From positions 62,001 through 126,000 of the forward strand of contig NZ_JANFNH010000008.1 of assembly GCF_024436055.1 (NCBI RefSeq): a stretch of DNA of 64,000 bases, written 5' to 3'. The notes below the pieces were generated by a model. It searched no databases. It was not told the DNA's origin and worked only from the letters and a program-made list of their open reading frames with translations. Source of the stretch: Streptantibioticus rubrisoli. GTDB taxonomy: Bacteria; Actinomycetota; Actinomycetes; Streptomycetales; Streptomycetaceae. Each line of letters opens with the position of its first letter. The first letter of the stretch is position 1. Shown here piece by piece: positions 1 to 8,568 of the stretch. The position numbers and the translations under genes were made by a program.

Positions 1-1340
1 CGGCGCACGACTACGCCACCGGCTGGCGCTCCTACCTCGCCGCCCTGCCCAAACCACCCGCGAGCCTGCGTACGGCCCGCGAGAAGCGGTTGTACACCGC
101 GTCGGTGATGACGCTGACTGCCAGCGAGGACAAGAACAACCCCGGTGCCTTCATCGCCTCCCCGACCATGCCATGGGCCTTCGGCACCGACCGCAAGGTC
201 GCCCCGGTGAGTGGCTCCTACCACCTGGTGTGGCCGCGCGACCTCTACCACATCGCTACCGGACTGCTCGCCGCGGGCGACCGCGAGGCCGCCGAGCGGG
301 CACTTGACTACCTGTTGCGGATCCAGCAACCGGACGGCCACTGGGCGCAGAACACCACCGTGGACGGCAAACCCTTCTGGACCGGTGTCCAGTTGGACGA
401 GACGGCCGCACCGATGCTGCTCGCCTGGCTGCTGGACCGCCACGACACCAGCACGCTCGACCGGCTGGCGCGCGGTGCCGACTTCATCCTCGGCTACTCC
501 GCCGACGGCCACCGCGCGCCGTACACCCAGCAGGAGCGGTGGGAGGAGCAGAGCGGCTACTCACCCTCGACCATCGCCTCCGTGATCGCGGGCCTGGTCT
601 GCCTGGCCGACCTGCTGCGCAGGGGCGGACGCGGCGAGCAGGCGGCCAAGTACCTGGCAGCAGCCGACACTTGGCGTGACGCGGTGGACGGCTGGACGGT
701 GACCAGGACCGGCCCCTACTCACCCAAGCCGTACTACCTGCGGCTGACGAAGGACGGCAAACCCGACACCGGCACGGCCTACGACCTCGGGAACAACAAC
801 CCCGCCGCGGTCGACCAGCGCGCGGTGGTGGACGCCGGGTTCCTCGAACTCGTCCGCCTCGGCATCAAGAACGCGGCGGATCCGGTGGTCCGCAACTCGC
901 TCGCCGTCGTCGACAAGCACATTTCGGTGCTGACGCCTTCCGGTCGGCACTGGCACCGCTACAGCCACGACGGATACGGCGAGCAGGCGGACGGCGCGCC
1001 GTGGGACGTCAACCGGCCTGACGTACAGCACACTTACGGTCGCCTGTGGCCGATCTTCTCCGGGGAGCGCGCGGAGTACGAACTGCTCGACGGCAACCGC
1101 CGTGCGGCGGCAGGCAGGTTGCGGGACATGGCGGCCACCGCCGGGGAAACGCTGCTGCTGCCCGAACAGGTCTGGGACGACCAGCCTCCGGCTCCTCGGG
1201 TCCGCCCCGGCACCCCAACCACCTCCGCCACGCCGCTGGCCTGGACCCATGCGCAGTACCTGCGCCTGGCCTGGTCGGTACAGCGCGGCAGGCCGGTGGA
1301 GTACCCCACGGTGGTGGCGGAACGCTACGTGCGCGGCTGA
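1..1340 (+). CDS. GH15 glucoamylase-like glycosidase (5' truncated by window edge)
   Basis: The frame is open from the first bases of the window, so the true start lies upstream; the TTG at 90 is only the first possible internal start. About 445 residues are visible. They match a (alpha/alpha)6-barrel glucan 1,4-alpha-glucosidase of family GH15: the WPRDLYHIATG segment carries the substrate-binding Trp/Arg/Asp, and WEEQSGYSPSTIAS carries a likely catalytic acid. Such enzymes release glucose from the non-reducing ends of starch-like glucans and are often secreted. The signal peptide, if any, is outside the window. The last 16 bases overlap the tail of the opposing small gene. Confidence 0.85.
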   Translation, partial: AHDYATGWRSYLAALPKPPASLRTAREKRLYTASVMTLTASEDKNNPGAFIASPTMPWAFGTDRKVAPVSGSYHLVWPRDLYHIATGLLAAGDREAAERALDYLLRIQQPDGHWAQNTTVDGKPFWTGVQLDETAAPMLLAWLLDRHDTSTLDRLARGADFILGYSADGHRAPYTQQERWEEQSGYSPSTIASVIAGLVCLADLLRRGGRGEQAAKYLAAADTWRDAVDGWTVTRTGPYSPKPYYLRLTKDGKPDTGTAYDLGNNNPAAVDQRAVVDAGFLELVRLGIKNAADPVVRNSLAVVDKHISVLTPSGRHWHRYSHDGYGEQADGAPWDVNRPDVQHTYGRLWPIFSGERAEYELLDGNRRAAAGRLRDMAATAGETLLLPEQVWDDQPPAPRVRPGTPTTSATPLAWTHAQYLRLAWSVQRGRPVEYPTVVAERYVRG

Positions 1341-1657
1341 TGCCTGGGCGCGGTGGTGGGCTGGGCGGCGGGTTTGACGGCCGCCGCCTTGCAGGCGCGC
1401 GGGTACAGGCCCTCGTCCTCCACGTGCATGTCGGCGCGGTGGAGCGTGCGTACACAGGCTTCCTCGTCGCCCCCCGCCCCCGCGCTGCACGCCTGCGCGA
1501 TGTATCCATCGTGGTCCCAGATGTTCACGCCCCCGGCCGCCAGCGTGTCGATGCAGGCGCTGTACGTCGCGTGGGCCGATCCCGAGGTGACGAGGACTCC
1601 ACCCGCAGCAAGCGCGACCGCCATCACACCGCTGCCGAGCGCTCTACCAACTCGCAT
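1325..1657 (-). CDS. small secreted protein of unknown function
   Basis: The 110-residue product starts with a signal peptide (MRVGRALGSGVMAVALAAGG, ending near SAHA-TYS). The mature part is about 75 residues with four Cys, probably two disulfides, and a Pro/Ala-rich tail. The start at 1657 is chosen because GGAGA lies eight bases upstream; an in-frame start 57 bases further up would place extra residues before the signal peptide. The gene overlaps the glucoamylase gene tail to tail by 16 bp. The Cys-containing repeat-like pattern (ACIDTLAAGGV, ACSAGAGGDEEAC) resembles short exported Streptomyces proteins, but I cannot assign a function. Confidence 0.7.
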   Translation of the reverse strand: MRVGRALGSGVMAVALAAGGVLVTSGSAHATYSACIDTLAAGGVNIWDHDGYIAQACSAGAGGDEEACVRTLHRADMHVEDEGLYPRACKAAAVKPAAQPTTAPRHQPRT

Positions 1658-1769
1658 CCGTATCTCTCCGTCGTAGCTGAATGCCTGGCGCTGACCTCCT
1701 ATGCGTTTCCCCACCGTCCCGCGAAGATGCCTGCCGTCACGCCGATGGCGCAGGCCGCGACACCGGGGC

Positions 1770-2795
1770 TCAACGTGCGGTCACCATGGTCCACGGGCTG
1801 GGAGCGGCAAGCGCCTGCCGCGGCTTGCGGCGCGCCCAGTACCGTACGGACACCTCGACGACCCGCGCGGGATCCGCGACGAGCCGGGTGGGGGTGAACG
1901 GCTCGGACATGCTGGTGTAGCTCTGGAACATCGCCAGCAACCGGACCGCCTGCCGCTGCACGGGCGACAGCCACTGCTCGGCCAGCGGCAGGAAGAACCG
2001 GTTCCAGCTGTCCGTGGAGACCGTGGGCGGACGCTCGATCGGCGCGACACCGTGGGCGGCACGGAAGTCGTTGATCGCGGCGCAGGTGACGTCCACCAGC
2101 TGGCCGAGGCGCAGACCGTGTTCGCCAGCGGAGATCACCTCGGTGCGGGGCGTGGCGGGCGGAGCGCCGCAGGCCGCCGTCACGATCGCGTCGGCGACCT
2201 CGTCGACCGGTCCGATCTCCGCGTGGCCGTCGGGGTCGCCGACGACCACCGCCGCGAGCCCGGAGACCAGAGCGGGAAAGAGGCTGTACGGACCGGAGAA
2301 CCGCGCTATCACCCCGTCCGTGCGACGACCCATGACGAGGGGCGGGCGGACCACCGTGACCGGGCCCCGGTGTTCCGTCACGATGTCCTCACAGACGGCC
2401 TTGGACCACTCGTAACCGTTGCGGTAACCCTCGAACTCGGCGCCCGTGAGGTCCTGCGGACCGCGGGTTCCGCCGACGTACGCGGTGGAGACATGGACGA
2501 AGTGGGTTTCCCGGTCGGCCAGGGCCAGCACCTCGCGCAGCGGCACGATGTTGGCCTCGGTGGCCTCGGCACGGGTCAGGGTCCACCGGGTGGCGGCCGC
2601 CGTGTGCACGATGACGTCCCAGTGGCCGGTGAGCGAGGCGGGGACCGGCTCGCGGCCGATGGTCCACGGCACCACGCCGGGTTCGCCCGCGCGCCTCGCG
2701 GTACGTACGGTGTCGGCGGCGGGTGCGGCCGCGGTGAGCCGGTGGGTGACTTCGGTGCCCACGACGCCGGTGGCACCGGTGACGAGTATGCGCAT
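1770..2795 (-). CDS. NAD(P)-dependent fatty acyl / thioester reductase-like SDR
   Basis: A 341-residue extended SDR. The N-terminus has the Rossmann motif GATGVVG (residues 7-13), then VHTAAATRW, VHVSTAYVGG and GYEWSKA (catalytic Tyr and Lys), a pattern typical of the male-sterility/thioester-reductase branch (NAD_binding_4). Members reduce an acyl-thioester to an aldehyde or alcohol using NAD(P)H. It is the last gene of the minus-strand biosynthetic operon, 16 bp after the ketosynthase, so it may release the ACP-bound chain as an aldehyde for the aminotransferase encoded three genes upstream. A simple nucleotide-sugar-type epimerase is less likely because of the C-terminal extension (QSYTSMSEPFTPTRLV). 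The specific substrate is inferred. Confidence 0.75.
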   Translation of the reverse strand: MRILVTGATGVVGTEVTHRLTAAAPAADTVRTARRAGEPGVVPWTIGREPVPASLTGHWDVIVHTAAATRWTLTRAEATEANIVPLREVLALADRETHFVHVSTAYVGGTRGPQDLTGAEFEGYRNGYEWSKAVCEDIVTEHRGPVTVVRPPLVMGRRTDGVIARFSGPYSLFPALVSGLAAVVVGDPDGHAEIGPVDEVADAIVTAACGAPPATPRTEVISAGEHGLRLGQLVDVTCAAINDFRAAHGVAPIERPPTVSTDSWNRFFLPLAEQWLSPVQRQAVRLLAMFQSYTSMSEPFTPTRLVADPARVVEVSVRYWARRKPRQALAAPSPWTMVTAR

Positions 2796-2811
2796 GACTG
2801 CGGCCGTTTCC

Positions 2812-4059
2812 TCACGAGTTCCAAAGTGCCGGGGTCAGTACCAGGCAGGCGTTCTGCCCGCCGAAGCCAAAGGAGTTGGAGAGCGCCGGAGCGGTGGGCA
2901 CCGCACGCGGCACACCGGTGACGATGTCCAGGAAGTCGAACTCATCGCCGTCGGCCAGGTTGGCCACCGGGGGTACCACGCCACGCTCGGCGCAGACCAG
3001 CGCGACGCACGCCTCCAACGCACCGGAGCCGCCGATGAGGTGGCCGGTGACGCCCTTGACGGACGTGACCGGCGGGGCGGTGGCGCCGAAGCACCGCGAG
3101 ATGGCGGCGGCCTCGGCGCTGTCGTTGGACCTGGTCGACGTGCCGTGCGCGTTGATGTGTCCGATGTCGGCCGGGCCGAGCCCGGCGTCGGCGATGGCAA
3201 GAGCCATGCAACGAGCGGCGACCGCTCCATCGGCGAGCGGCGCCACGATGTTGAAGGCATCGGCGTTCGCCGCGTATCCGGCGACCTCGCCGTAGATCCG
3301 GGCACCGCGTGCTGCCGCGGCATCCCACCGCTCCAGCACCATCATGGCGGCGCCCTCCGCCAGGACGAAGCCGTCGCGCTCCGCGTCGAACGGCCTGCTG
3401 GCCGACCACGGTGCGTCGTTGCGGGTCGACAGGGCCCGCATACGGGCGAAGCCAGCGACCATGATGGTGGTGATGGCGGAGTCGAAACCACCGGCGACCA
3501 CCGCGTCAAGTTCCCCGTACCGGATCCTGCGGGCCGCCTCACCGATCGCCGTCGTACCGCTCGCGCACGCGGTGGCGTACGTGGTGCAGGAGCCCTGGAA
3601 GCCGTAGCGCATGGCGACACGGGCGGCGGCGCTGTTGGCCATCGTGCGGGGGACGGTGTGCACGGGGATGCCCGCCGGGTCGTCGCCGTGGTTCAGCGCG
3701 GTGGCTTCCATGCTGGTCAGTCCGCCGATGCCGGTGCCCAGATGGACGCCGACGCGCTCCGCGGGCAGCGTCGTCGGCAGGTCCGCGTCGCGTACCGCGT
3801 CCGCCGCGGCGCACAAGGCGAGTTGGGTGCCGCGGTCGATCTGCCTGCGTTCCCGAAGGCTCACATAGCCGTCCATGGGGAAGTCCGGCACCATGCAGGC
3901 AAATCGCACCGGAGCGTTCTCGGCCACCAGTTCGTCGACCGTGGTCGCCGCCGACTTCGCGGACATGATGGTGGTGTAGGCCTCGTCAACGCTGTTGCCC
4001 GCCGGGGACTTCACACCCATACCGGTGATCGCGACCCTGGTGCGCTCCGGTGCGCTCAT
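2812..4059 (-). CDS. beta-ketoacyl-ACP synthase (FabF/KAS II type)
   Basis: A 415-residue stand-alone ketosynthase. The catalytic triad is intact: Cys165 in TACASGTT, His305 in NAHGTSTRSND and His340 in KGVTGHLIGGSG. It catalyses decarboxylative Claisen condensation of an acyl primer with a malonyl unit on ACP. The ATG overlaps the stop of the ACP gene by ATGA, indicating translational coupling, and the pair is embedded between aminotransferase and reductase genes, so this is a pathway-specific enzyme and not the housekeeping FabF. No chain-length factor, acyltransferase or ketoreductase is encoded nearby; these would have to come from primary fatty-acid synthesis. Confidence 0.9.
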   Translation of the reverse strand: MSAPERTRVAITGMGVKSPAGNSVDEAYTTIMSAKSAATTVDELVAENAPVRFACMVPDFPMDGYVSLRERRQIDRGTQLALCAAADAVRDADLPTTLPAERVGVHLGTGIGGLTSMEATALNHGDDPAGIPVHTVPRTMANSAAARVAMRYGFQGSCTTYATACASGTTAIGEAARRIRYGELDAVVAGGFDSAITTIMVAGFARMRALSTRNDAPWSASRPFDAERDGFVLAEGAAMMVLERWDAAAARGARIYGEVAGYAANADAFNIVAPLADGAVAARCMALAIADAGLGPADIGHINAHGTSTRSNDSAEAAAISRCFGATAPPVTSVKGVTGHLIGGSGALEACVALVCAERGVVPPVANLADGDEFDFLDIVTGVPRAVPTAPALSNSFGFGGQNACLVLTPALWNS

Positions 4060-4313
4060 GCCCTGGTGGCCAATCGGTCGGCCAGCATGTCGATGGCCTG
4101 GCCCACAGTTTCCGCCTTCAACAGGTCCTCGACCTCGATCTGGATGTCCAGGGTGCGCTCCAACTGGGCGCCGACCGCCATGAGTTCCAGGCTGTCGATG
4201 TCGTATTCGGCTTGTAGATCGGTGTGGTCGTTGATCGCGCCTGGGTCGGTGCCCAGGACTTCGGCGATGGCCGCCTGCGCGGTTCGGGCCAGCTCCTGGC
4301 GGGTCAACTCCAT
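4056..4313 (-). CDS. acyl carrier protein
   Basis: An 85-residue carrier protein. Ser41 in the motif YDIDSLELM is the predicted phosphopantetheine site; the helical pattern around it (LQAEYDIDSLELMAVGAQLE) is typical of ACPs. The start at 4313 is chosen because AGGGG precedes it by about eight bases and upstream sequence in the frame does not look like ACP. It overlaps the ketosynthase gene by four bases and is 29 bp downstream of the aminotransferase gene. It presumably carries the growing acyl chain for the ketosynthase and the oxidising and reducing enzymes of the cluster. Confidence 0.9.
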   Translation of the reverse strand: MELTRQELARTAQAAIAEVLGTDPGAINDHTDLQAEYDIDSLELMAVGAQLERTLDIQIEVEDLLKAETVGQAIDMLADRLATRA

Positions 4314-4342
4314 GGTGGTACCCCTTGTCGGCGGTCGGTCGG

Positions 4343-5620
4343 TCACAGGTCGCTGACGGCGTGGGTCGCCAGCCGCAATGCGCTGTCGAGGATCCGGGTG
4401 GCCTCCGCCAGTTCGTCGGCGGTGGTGGACAGCGGGGGAAGCAGCCGCACTGTGGTGGGGCGGCTCAGACACGGGGAGACGAGCAGTCCCGCGTTGGCGA
4501 GTTCGATCACCACTTCGCCCGCCGCCCGCGGGCTGGTGAAGTCCATGCCCCACAGCAGCCCGCGCCCACGCAGTCCGCTCATCACCGCGCTGTGGCGTCG
4601 TTGCAACGACCGCAGCGAGGCGGACAGCGACGAGGCCAACTCCCGCCCATGGTCGGCGAGTTCCTCCAGCGCCGTCAGGGCGGCGGGCAGGGCGGCGCAA
4701 CTGAGCGGGTGGCCGCCGAAGGTCGCCGAATGGAGGAACGGGTCTGCGCCCAGCGGCGCGTACATCTCCTCGGAGCACACGACCGCCGACAGCGGCATGA
4801 TGCCACCGCCCAGCGGCTTGCCGACCAGCACCGCGTCCACCGCGAGCCCCTCGGCGAGTGCCACCGACCGCTCCCCGCACCGGCGCAGCCCGCACTGGAT
4901 CTCATCGGCGATCACAAATGCACCGTGCCGCTTGGCATCCCGCGACCACTGGCGCAGCACATCCAGTGGCAGTGGTACGACCCCGTTCTCACCCTGCACG
5001 GGCTCGAAGACCACCGCGGCCACCTCCCCCCGGGCCGCCTCGCGGCGTACGGCGTGCGGGTCCTCGGGGTCCAGATGCACCACGTCCACCGCGCATCCGC
5101 GCAGTCCCGTTCTGAAGAGCGGGTTGTGGGTGAGGGCCAGCGCGCCGAGTGACTTTCCGTGGTACGCGCCGCGCACCGCCAGCACCCGGTCGCGTCCCGA
5201 CGCCAGACGGGCGAGTTTGACGGCGACTTCGACGGCGTCGGCACCGTTGAGCCCGAAGTGCACCTTGGGCAGGGATCCGCCGAGGTAGTCGGCGAGTCTG
5301 GCGGCCGCCTCGGCGGTGACGGGGTTGGCCAGACTGCGGGTGGACGTGGGCATCAGGTCCAGCTGTCCCCGTACGGCACGCAACACTTCGGGGTGGCGGT
5401 GCCCGAGCAGTGTCACCGCGTAGGAGCCGAAGTCGAGGACCGAGCGGCCGTCGGAGAGCGTCACCCTGGAGCCCTGCGCGGCGGTCTCCACGGCGCCCTT
5501 GCCCGCGAACTTGCCGGTCAGCGCCAGCCTCGGGGACAGGTGCCGGCGGAGCTTGTCGAAGACTTCACCGGTGTCGAAGGCGTCACCGGTCGCGGTGGGC
5601 ACGGCCTTCGGTGAGGCCAT
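4343..5620 (-). CDS. class III PLP-dependent aminotransferase
   Basis: A 425-residue fold-type I aminotransferase of the acetylornithine/4-aminobutyrate group. Key features are VFEPVQGENGV (residues 204-214), the PLP-ring-contacting Asp239 in IADEIQCG and the Schiff-base Lys268 in VGKPLGGGIMP. The usual DEVQTGFGRTG is altered to DEIQCGLRRCG, suggesting an unusual substrate. It has a clear ribosome site (AGGAG, six bases before ATG). Class III enzymes commonly aminate terminal aldehydes, and in this operon the natural aldehyde source is the thioester-reductase-like SDR, giving an alkyl amine. Substrate assignment is inference. Confidence 0.88.
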   Translation of the reverse strand: MASPKAVPTATGDAFDTGEVFDKLRRHLSPRLALTGKFAGKGAVETAAQGSRVTLSDGRSVLDFGSYAVTLLGHRHPEVLRAVRGQLDLMPTSTRSLANPVTAEAAARLADYLGGSLPKVHFGLNGADAVEVAVKLARLASGRDRVLAVRGAYHGKSLGALALTHNPLFRTGLRGCAVDVVHLDPEDPHAVRREAARGEVAAVVFEPVQGENGVVPLPLDVLRQWSRDAKRHGAFVIADEIQCGLRRCGERSVALAEGLAVDAVLVGKPLGGGIMPLSAVVCSEEMYAPLGADPFLHSATFGGHPLSCAALPAALTALEELADHGRELASSLSASLRSLQRRHSAVMSGLRGRGLLWGMDFTSPRAAGEVVIELANAGLLVSPCLSRPTTVRLLPPLSTTADELAEATRILDSALRLATHAVSDL

Positions 5621-5695
5621 GGTGATCTCCTGGTTGGTTGGTGGGCGGCCGGTGCGGGGACCGGTCGCCCGGGTGCGGGGTGGGGTCTACGGTGC

Positions 5696-6139
5696 TCAGG
5701 AGCCGGTCAGCCGTCGGTCCAGGGCGTCGAGCATCTGCCGGGCGTTGTCCTGCAGTGCCGCCGTGGCGACGGGGTTGAGCATGTCGGCGAGGAGTGGGAT
5801 GCCGATGTCGAACTCGACGTGCAGCGACACCACGCTGCCGCCCGCGGGGCCGGGCCGGACCGCCCAGTGGCCGACGAAGTACGCGAGATCGCCGCTGAGT
5901 TGGTGAAAGTCGAAGCGGTGGGCGGCGTGGTCGAGCGTTTCGGCCTCCACCCACTCCAGGACCGATCCCTTCAGATGGACGGACCACGCCGTGGAGCGGC
6001 GGTCCGGGCCGTCCTGGTCGACGATCTTGACGGACTGGACGTTCGCCATGCACTCGGGGTAGCTCTCGACGTCCACCACGGCGGCCCAGCTCTGTTCGGG
6101 CTCGGCGGCTATGGGCAGGTCGACTTCGACTCGCGGCAC
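5696..6139 (-). CDS. SRPBCC-family (polyketide cyclase/aromatase-like) protein
   Basis: A 147-residue single SRPBCC (START-like) domain: the N-terminal strand VEVDLPIAAEPEQSWAAVVDVESYPE followed by a curved sheet and a long C-terminal helix (VATAALQDNARQMLDALDRR). The family binds hydrophobic ligands and includes polyketide aromatase/cyclases and COQ10-like lipid carriers. The start is a GTG at 6139, preceded by AAGGGAG; the ATG 168 bases further upstream adds low-complexity residues unlike the family. It lies between the aminotransferase and the GNAT-like gene on the same strand. It may cyclise or chaperone a chain, but ligand and catalysis cannot be read from sequence. Confidence 0.8.
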   Translation of the reverse strand: MPRVEVDLPIAAEPEQSWAAVVDVESYPECMANVQSVKIVDQDGPDRRSTAWSVHLKGSVLEWVEAETLDHAAHRFDFHQLSGDLAYFVGHWAVRPGPAGGSVVSLHVEFDIGIPLLADMLNPVATAALQDNARQMLDALDRRLTGS

Positions 6140-6180
6140 GGGTGTCTTCTCCCTTGGGACGCGGTTTGCGGGTGGCGGCT

Positions 6181-7368
6181 TCAGGATTTGCGGGACAGGG
6201 CGTCGGCCAGTGCGGAGTTGAGCGCCCGGGGCAGCAGGCCGCGGAGCACCGCCCGTGGCACCGGCCGCAGATGTGTGATGGCGTACGACTGTCGCACCAG
6301 CGAGCAACCCAGCTCGCGCTTGGGTTCGTATGCGGTCTGCGCGAACCTGATGTGCCGACAGCCCCGGTTGATCGCCTCCTTGATGGCCGCGTAGTGCACG
6401 TTGTGGTAGAGACGCGCCTGGTGGGCTATCCGGTAGTCCAGTCCGATACGGGCTCCGATGGCACCGCTGCCCCGGAACAGGCAGTGCAGATAGGCGACGA
6501 GGCGGTCCCCCTCGAAGCAGGCCACCAGCCGCTGGTCGAGATCGTCGGCCTCACTCAGGGCCCGCAGGAAGGAGTGGTCGAGCACGTCCAGCTTCTGGTC
6601 CGCACGGTCCATCACCTGCTGGTAGAGGCCGAGCATGGCGGGCAGCAGGTGGGTGAACTCGGCCAGCACCTCGATCCGCAGCTCCGGCTGGAAGTCGTGG
6701 AACTTGCGTATCTTGCTACGCGCGTTACGGCGTGGCTTGGCCTGCAGGGCCGCCAGGTACTCCTCGAAGGAACCGTACCCAAGCGGCAGTTCGGTGTCCG
6801 GCAGGCTCGGTACGGTGAAGAACCCCTCGCGTTCCAGCGCTGGCCGCAGCGGCGCCAACTCCTCGTCCGCGAAGTCCTTGAAGACGACCGTGCCGATCCG
6901 GTACCGCCGGGCGTACGCCATGACAGCGGTTACCAGCAGCCGGGAGGTGCGCGGCGACAGCGGCCCGGCGTGCAGCACATGTCCGGAGCCGAGGAAGTTG
7001 CCGCAGAACAGCATCGGTACCCTCAGCAGCCCGGGGAACAACCTCCGTACCGGAGCCAGCAGTTGCCGCTCACGTGGCCCGACGACGTCGTCCAGGCGCA
7101 GGCCGCGAAAGGCGCTCATCGGCAGGACAGCGGTGATGCGCTCACCTTCGCGGACCACGATGTAGGCATGCGCGTCAGGACCGATGGCACCTCGTTCCAT
7201 CGCCGAGAACACACCCCGCGCCCACATCGGGTCACTTGGCGGCGCCAGTTCCTCCCACACCGACCGCGGCAACCTCGCGATGCTCGGCTCCACCTCGACG
7301 GTGCAGCCTGGAACAGGCAATTCCGCGGGACCGCCGACCGCCGCGGATCGGACACCGTTGTTGACCAT
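6181..7368 (-). CDS. FemAB/GNAT-like acyltransferase
   Basis: About 395 residues with the layout of the FemAB-like/GNAT group (Acetyltransf_6 or peptidogalycan-type): an N-terminal half-domain, then a basic region (QAKPRRNARSKIRK) and a second GNAT half (LVACFEGDRLVAYLHCLFRGSGAIGARIGLDYR, then YHNVHYAAIKEAINRG). Such enzymes transfer an acyl or aminoacyl group to an amine. Within this cluster the amine made by the aminotransferase would be a reasonable acceptor. The start at 7368 follows a weak GGTGAG site; earlier starts would run into the upstream acyl-CoA dehydrogenase gene. The coding frame ends 42 bp before the SRPBCC gene. Confidence 0.75.
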   Translation of the reverse strand: MVNNGVRSAAVGGPAELPVPGCTVEVEPSIARLPRSVWEELAPPSDPMWARGVFSAMERGAIGPDAHAYIVVREGERITAVLPMSAFRGLRLDDVVGPRERQLLAPVRRLFPGLLRVPMLFCGNFLGSGHVLHAGPLSPRTSRLLVTAVMAYARRYRIGTVVFKDFADEELAPLRPALEREGFFTVPSLPDTELPLGYGSFEEYLAALQAKPRRNARSKIRKFHDFQPELRIEVLAEFTHLLPAMLGLYQQVMDRADQKLDVLDHSFLRALSEADDLDQRLVACFEGDRLVAYLHCLFRGSGAIGARIGLDYRIAHQARLYHNVHYAAIKEAINRGCRHIRFAQTAYEPKRELGCSLVRQSYAITHLRPVPRAVLRGLLPRALNSALADALSRKS

Positions 7369-7433
7369 CAACTCACCAGTCCAGGAAGGGTCGTCGTGGG
7401 AACGCTTCCGCACCGCCGCGGTGGCTCGGACGC

Positions 7434-8564
7434 TCACGCGATGTGGAGCGGTCGGCCGTCCACCGCTGCGCACAGTTGCTCGTGCATCCGTCCCCGGGAC
7501 GGTGGGTGGAAGGCCAGGGCCGTCGCGGCGGAGGCGAGGTAGCTTGCCTCGTCGGAGCCGATGAACGACATGCCGCCGAGTGCTGCCATGGCGTCGTGCG
7601 CCGTACGGGCGATCGCGTCCTGCGCGGCGTAGCGGGCCGTCAGCGCGTTCACCAAGGTGCGCTCGGTCCACTCGTCCTCCGCCATGGACCGCGCCACGGC
7701 CTCGACGGCCAGCACGGCCGCCTCAAGATCCACCACCAGCCCCGCCCGGGTGTGCGCCGGGGCGCCATCACGGCGCAGCGCCCGTTCCACCAACGCGCTC
7801 GCCACGCCCAAGTAGCCAGCGGTGACCAGGAGTTCGAACCACAGGAAACCGGCGACGTGCAGCGAGTCGAGCTCGGAGTCCGCGGTGACATCCGTGAGCA
7901 CCACCATCTGGTGGTCGAGCGTGACATCGCACAACACCACCTCGTCGCTCTCGGCACCGGCCAGTACGCGATTGCGCCAGAACGGCCGGACCGACAGCCC
8001 CTCGACATCGGCCGGTACGATGGCCACGGCCAGCCGCTCCACACCCGTGTCGTCCGCCATCGAGACCGAGGCGGTGAGCAGGTCCATCGAACGGGACAGG
8101 CTGCACGGCTTCTTGCTCCCGTTGAGCACCACCTTGTCACCGTGCCGCTTGGCGGTGATGGACGGGCGCAGGATGGACTGGCCGGTGCGGCCCTCGGCGA
8201 AGCCGGAAGCCAGCAGCTTTCGGTCGTTGGCGATGGCCTCCAGCAGCAGCCATTCGAATCCGCCGCCGTGTTTGGCGGCCTCCACCAGGCTCGCCACGGA
8301 GAAGTGGTGCATGGTGGTGGCCACGGCCAGCGAGGGGCTGCGGGCGCCGACCGCCCGCTGCACCCGTACGGCCTGTAGCGGACTCGCCCCGATCCCGGCG
8401 TTCGCGGTCGGCACCAGCAGTGCTGGTCCCCCCGCCTTCCGGAACAACTCGATCGCCGGGCCGGACGGGCTTTCCAACTCCATCAGCGGTTGCGCGGCCA
8501 GGGCGGCGTCCAACCCCGGAAGGAGCCGTTCCAGTTCTTCCCGTTCCATGTCGAGGAAAGCCAC
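7434..8564 (-). CDS. acyl-CoA/acyl-ACP dehydrogenase family protein
   Basis: A 376-residue flavoprotein-like protein with the acyl-CoA dehydrogenase layout: helical N-domain, a central beta domain (VLNGSKKPCSLSRSMDLLTASVSM, VRPFWRNRVLAGAESDEVVLCDVTLD), and a C-terminal helical bundle ending HPPSRGRMHEQLCAAVDGRPLHI. The family introduces an alpha,beta double bond; some members act on carrier-bound chains or hydroxylate. I could not place the usual catalytic Glu with certainty. It starts four bases after the P450 stop, so it is almost certainly co-transcribed. In the cluster it could desaturate the ACP-bound chain. Confidence 0.82.
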   Translation of the reverse strand: MAFLDMEREELERLLPGLDAALAAQPLMELESPSGPAIELFRKAGGPALLVPTANAGIGASPLQAVRVQRAVGARSPSLAVATTMHHFSVASLVEAAKHGGGFEWLLLEAIANDRKLLASGFAEGRTGQSILRPSITAKRHGDKVVLNGSKKPCSLSRSMDLLTASVSMADDTGVERLAVAIVPADVEGLSVRPFWRNRVLAGAESDEVVLCDVTLDHQMVVLTDVTADSELDSLHVAGFLWFELLVTAGYLGVASALVERALRRDGAPAHTRAGLVVDLEAAVLAVEAVARSMAEDEWTERTLVNALTARYAAQDAIARTAHDAMAALGGMSFIGSDEASYLASAATALAFHPPSRGRMHEQLCAAVDGRPLHIA

Positions 8565-8568
8565 GTCA

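Noticed and set aside
2446-4356. Long plus-strand reading frame (636 codons) opposite the ketosynthase
   Set aside because: It lies exactly antisense to the ketosynthase and ACP genes and has no family motifs; it is a shadow of GC-rich codon use.
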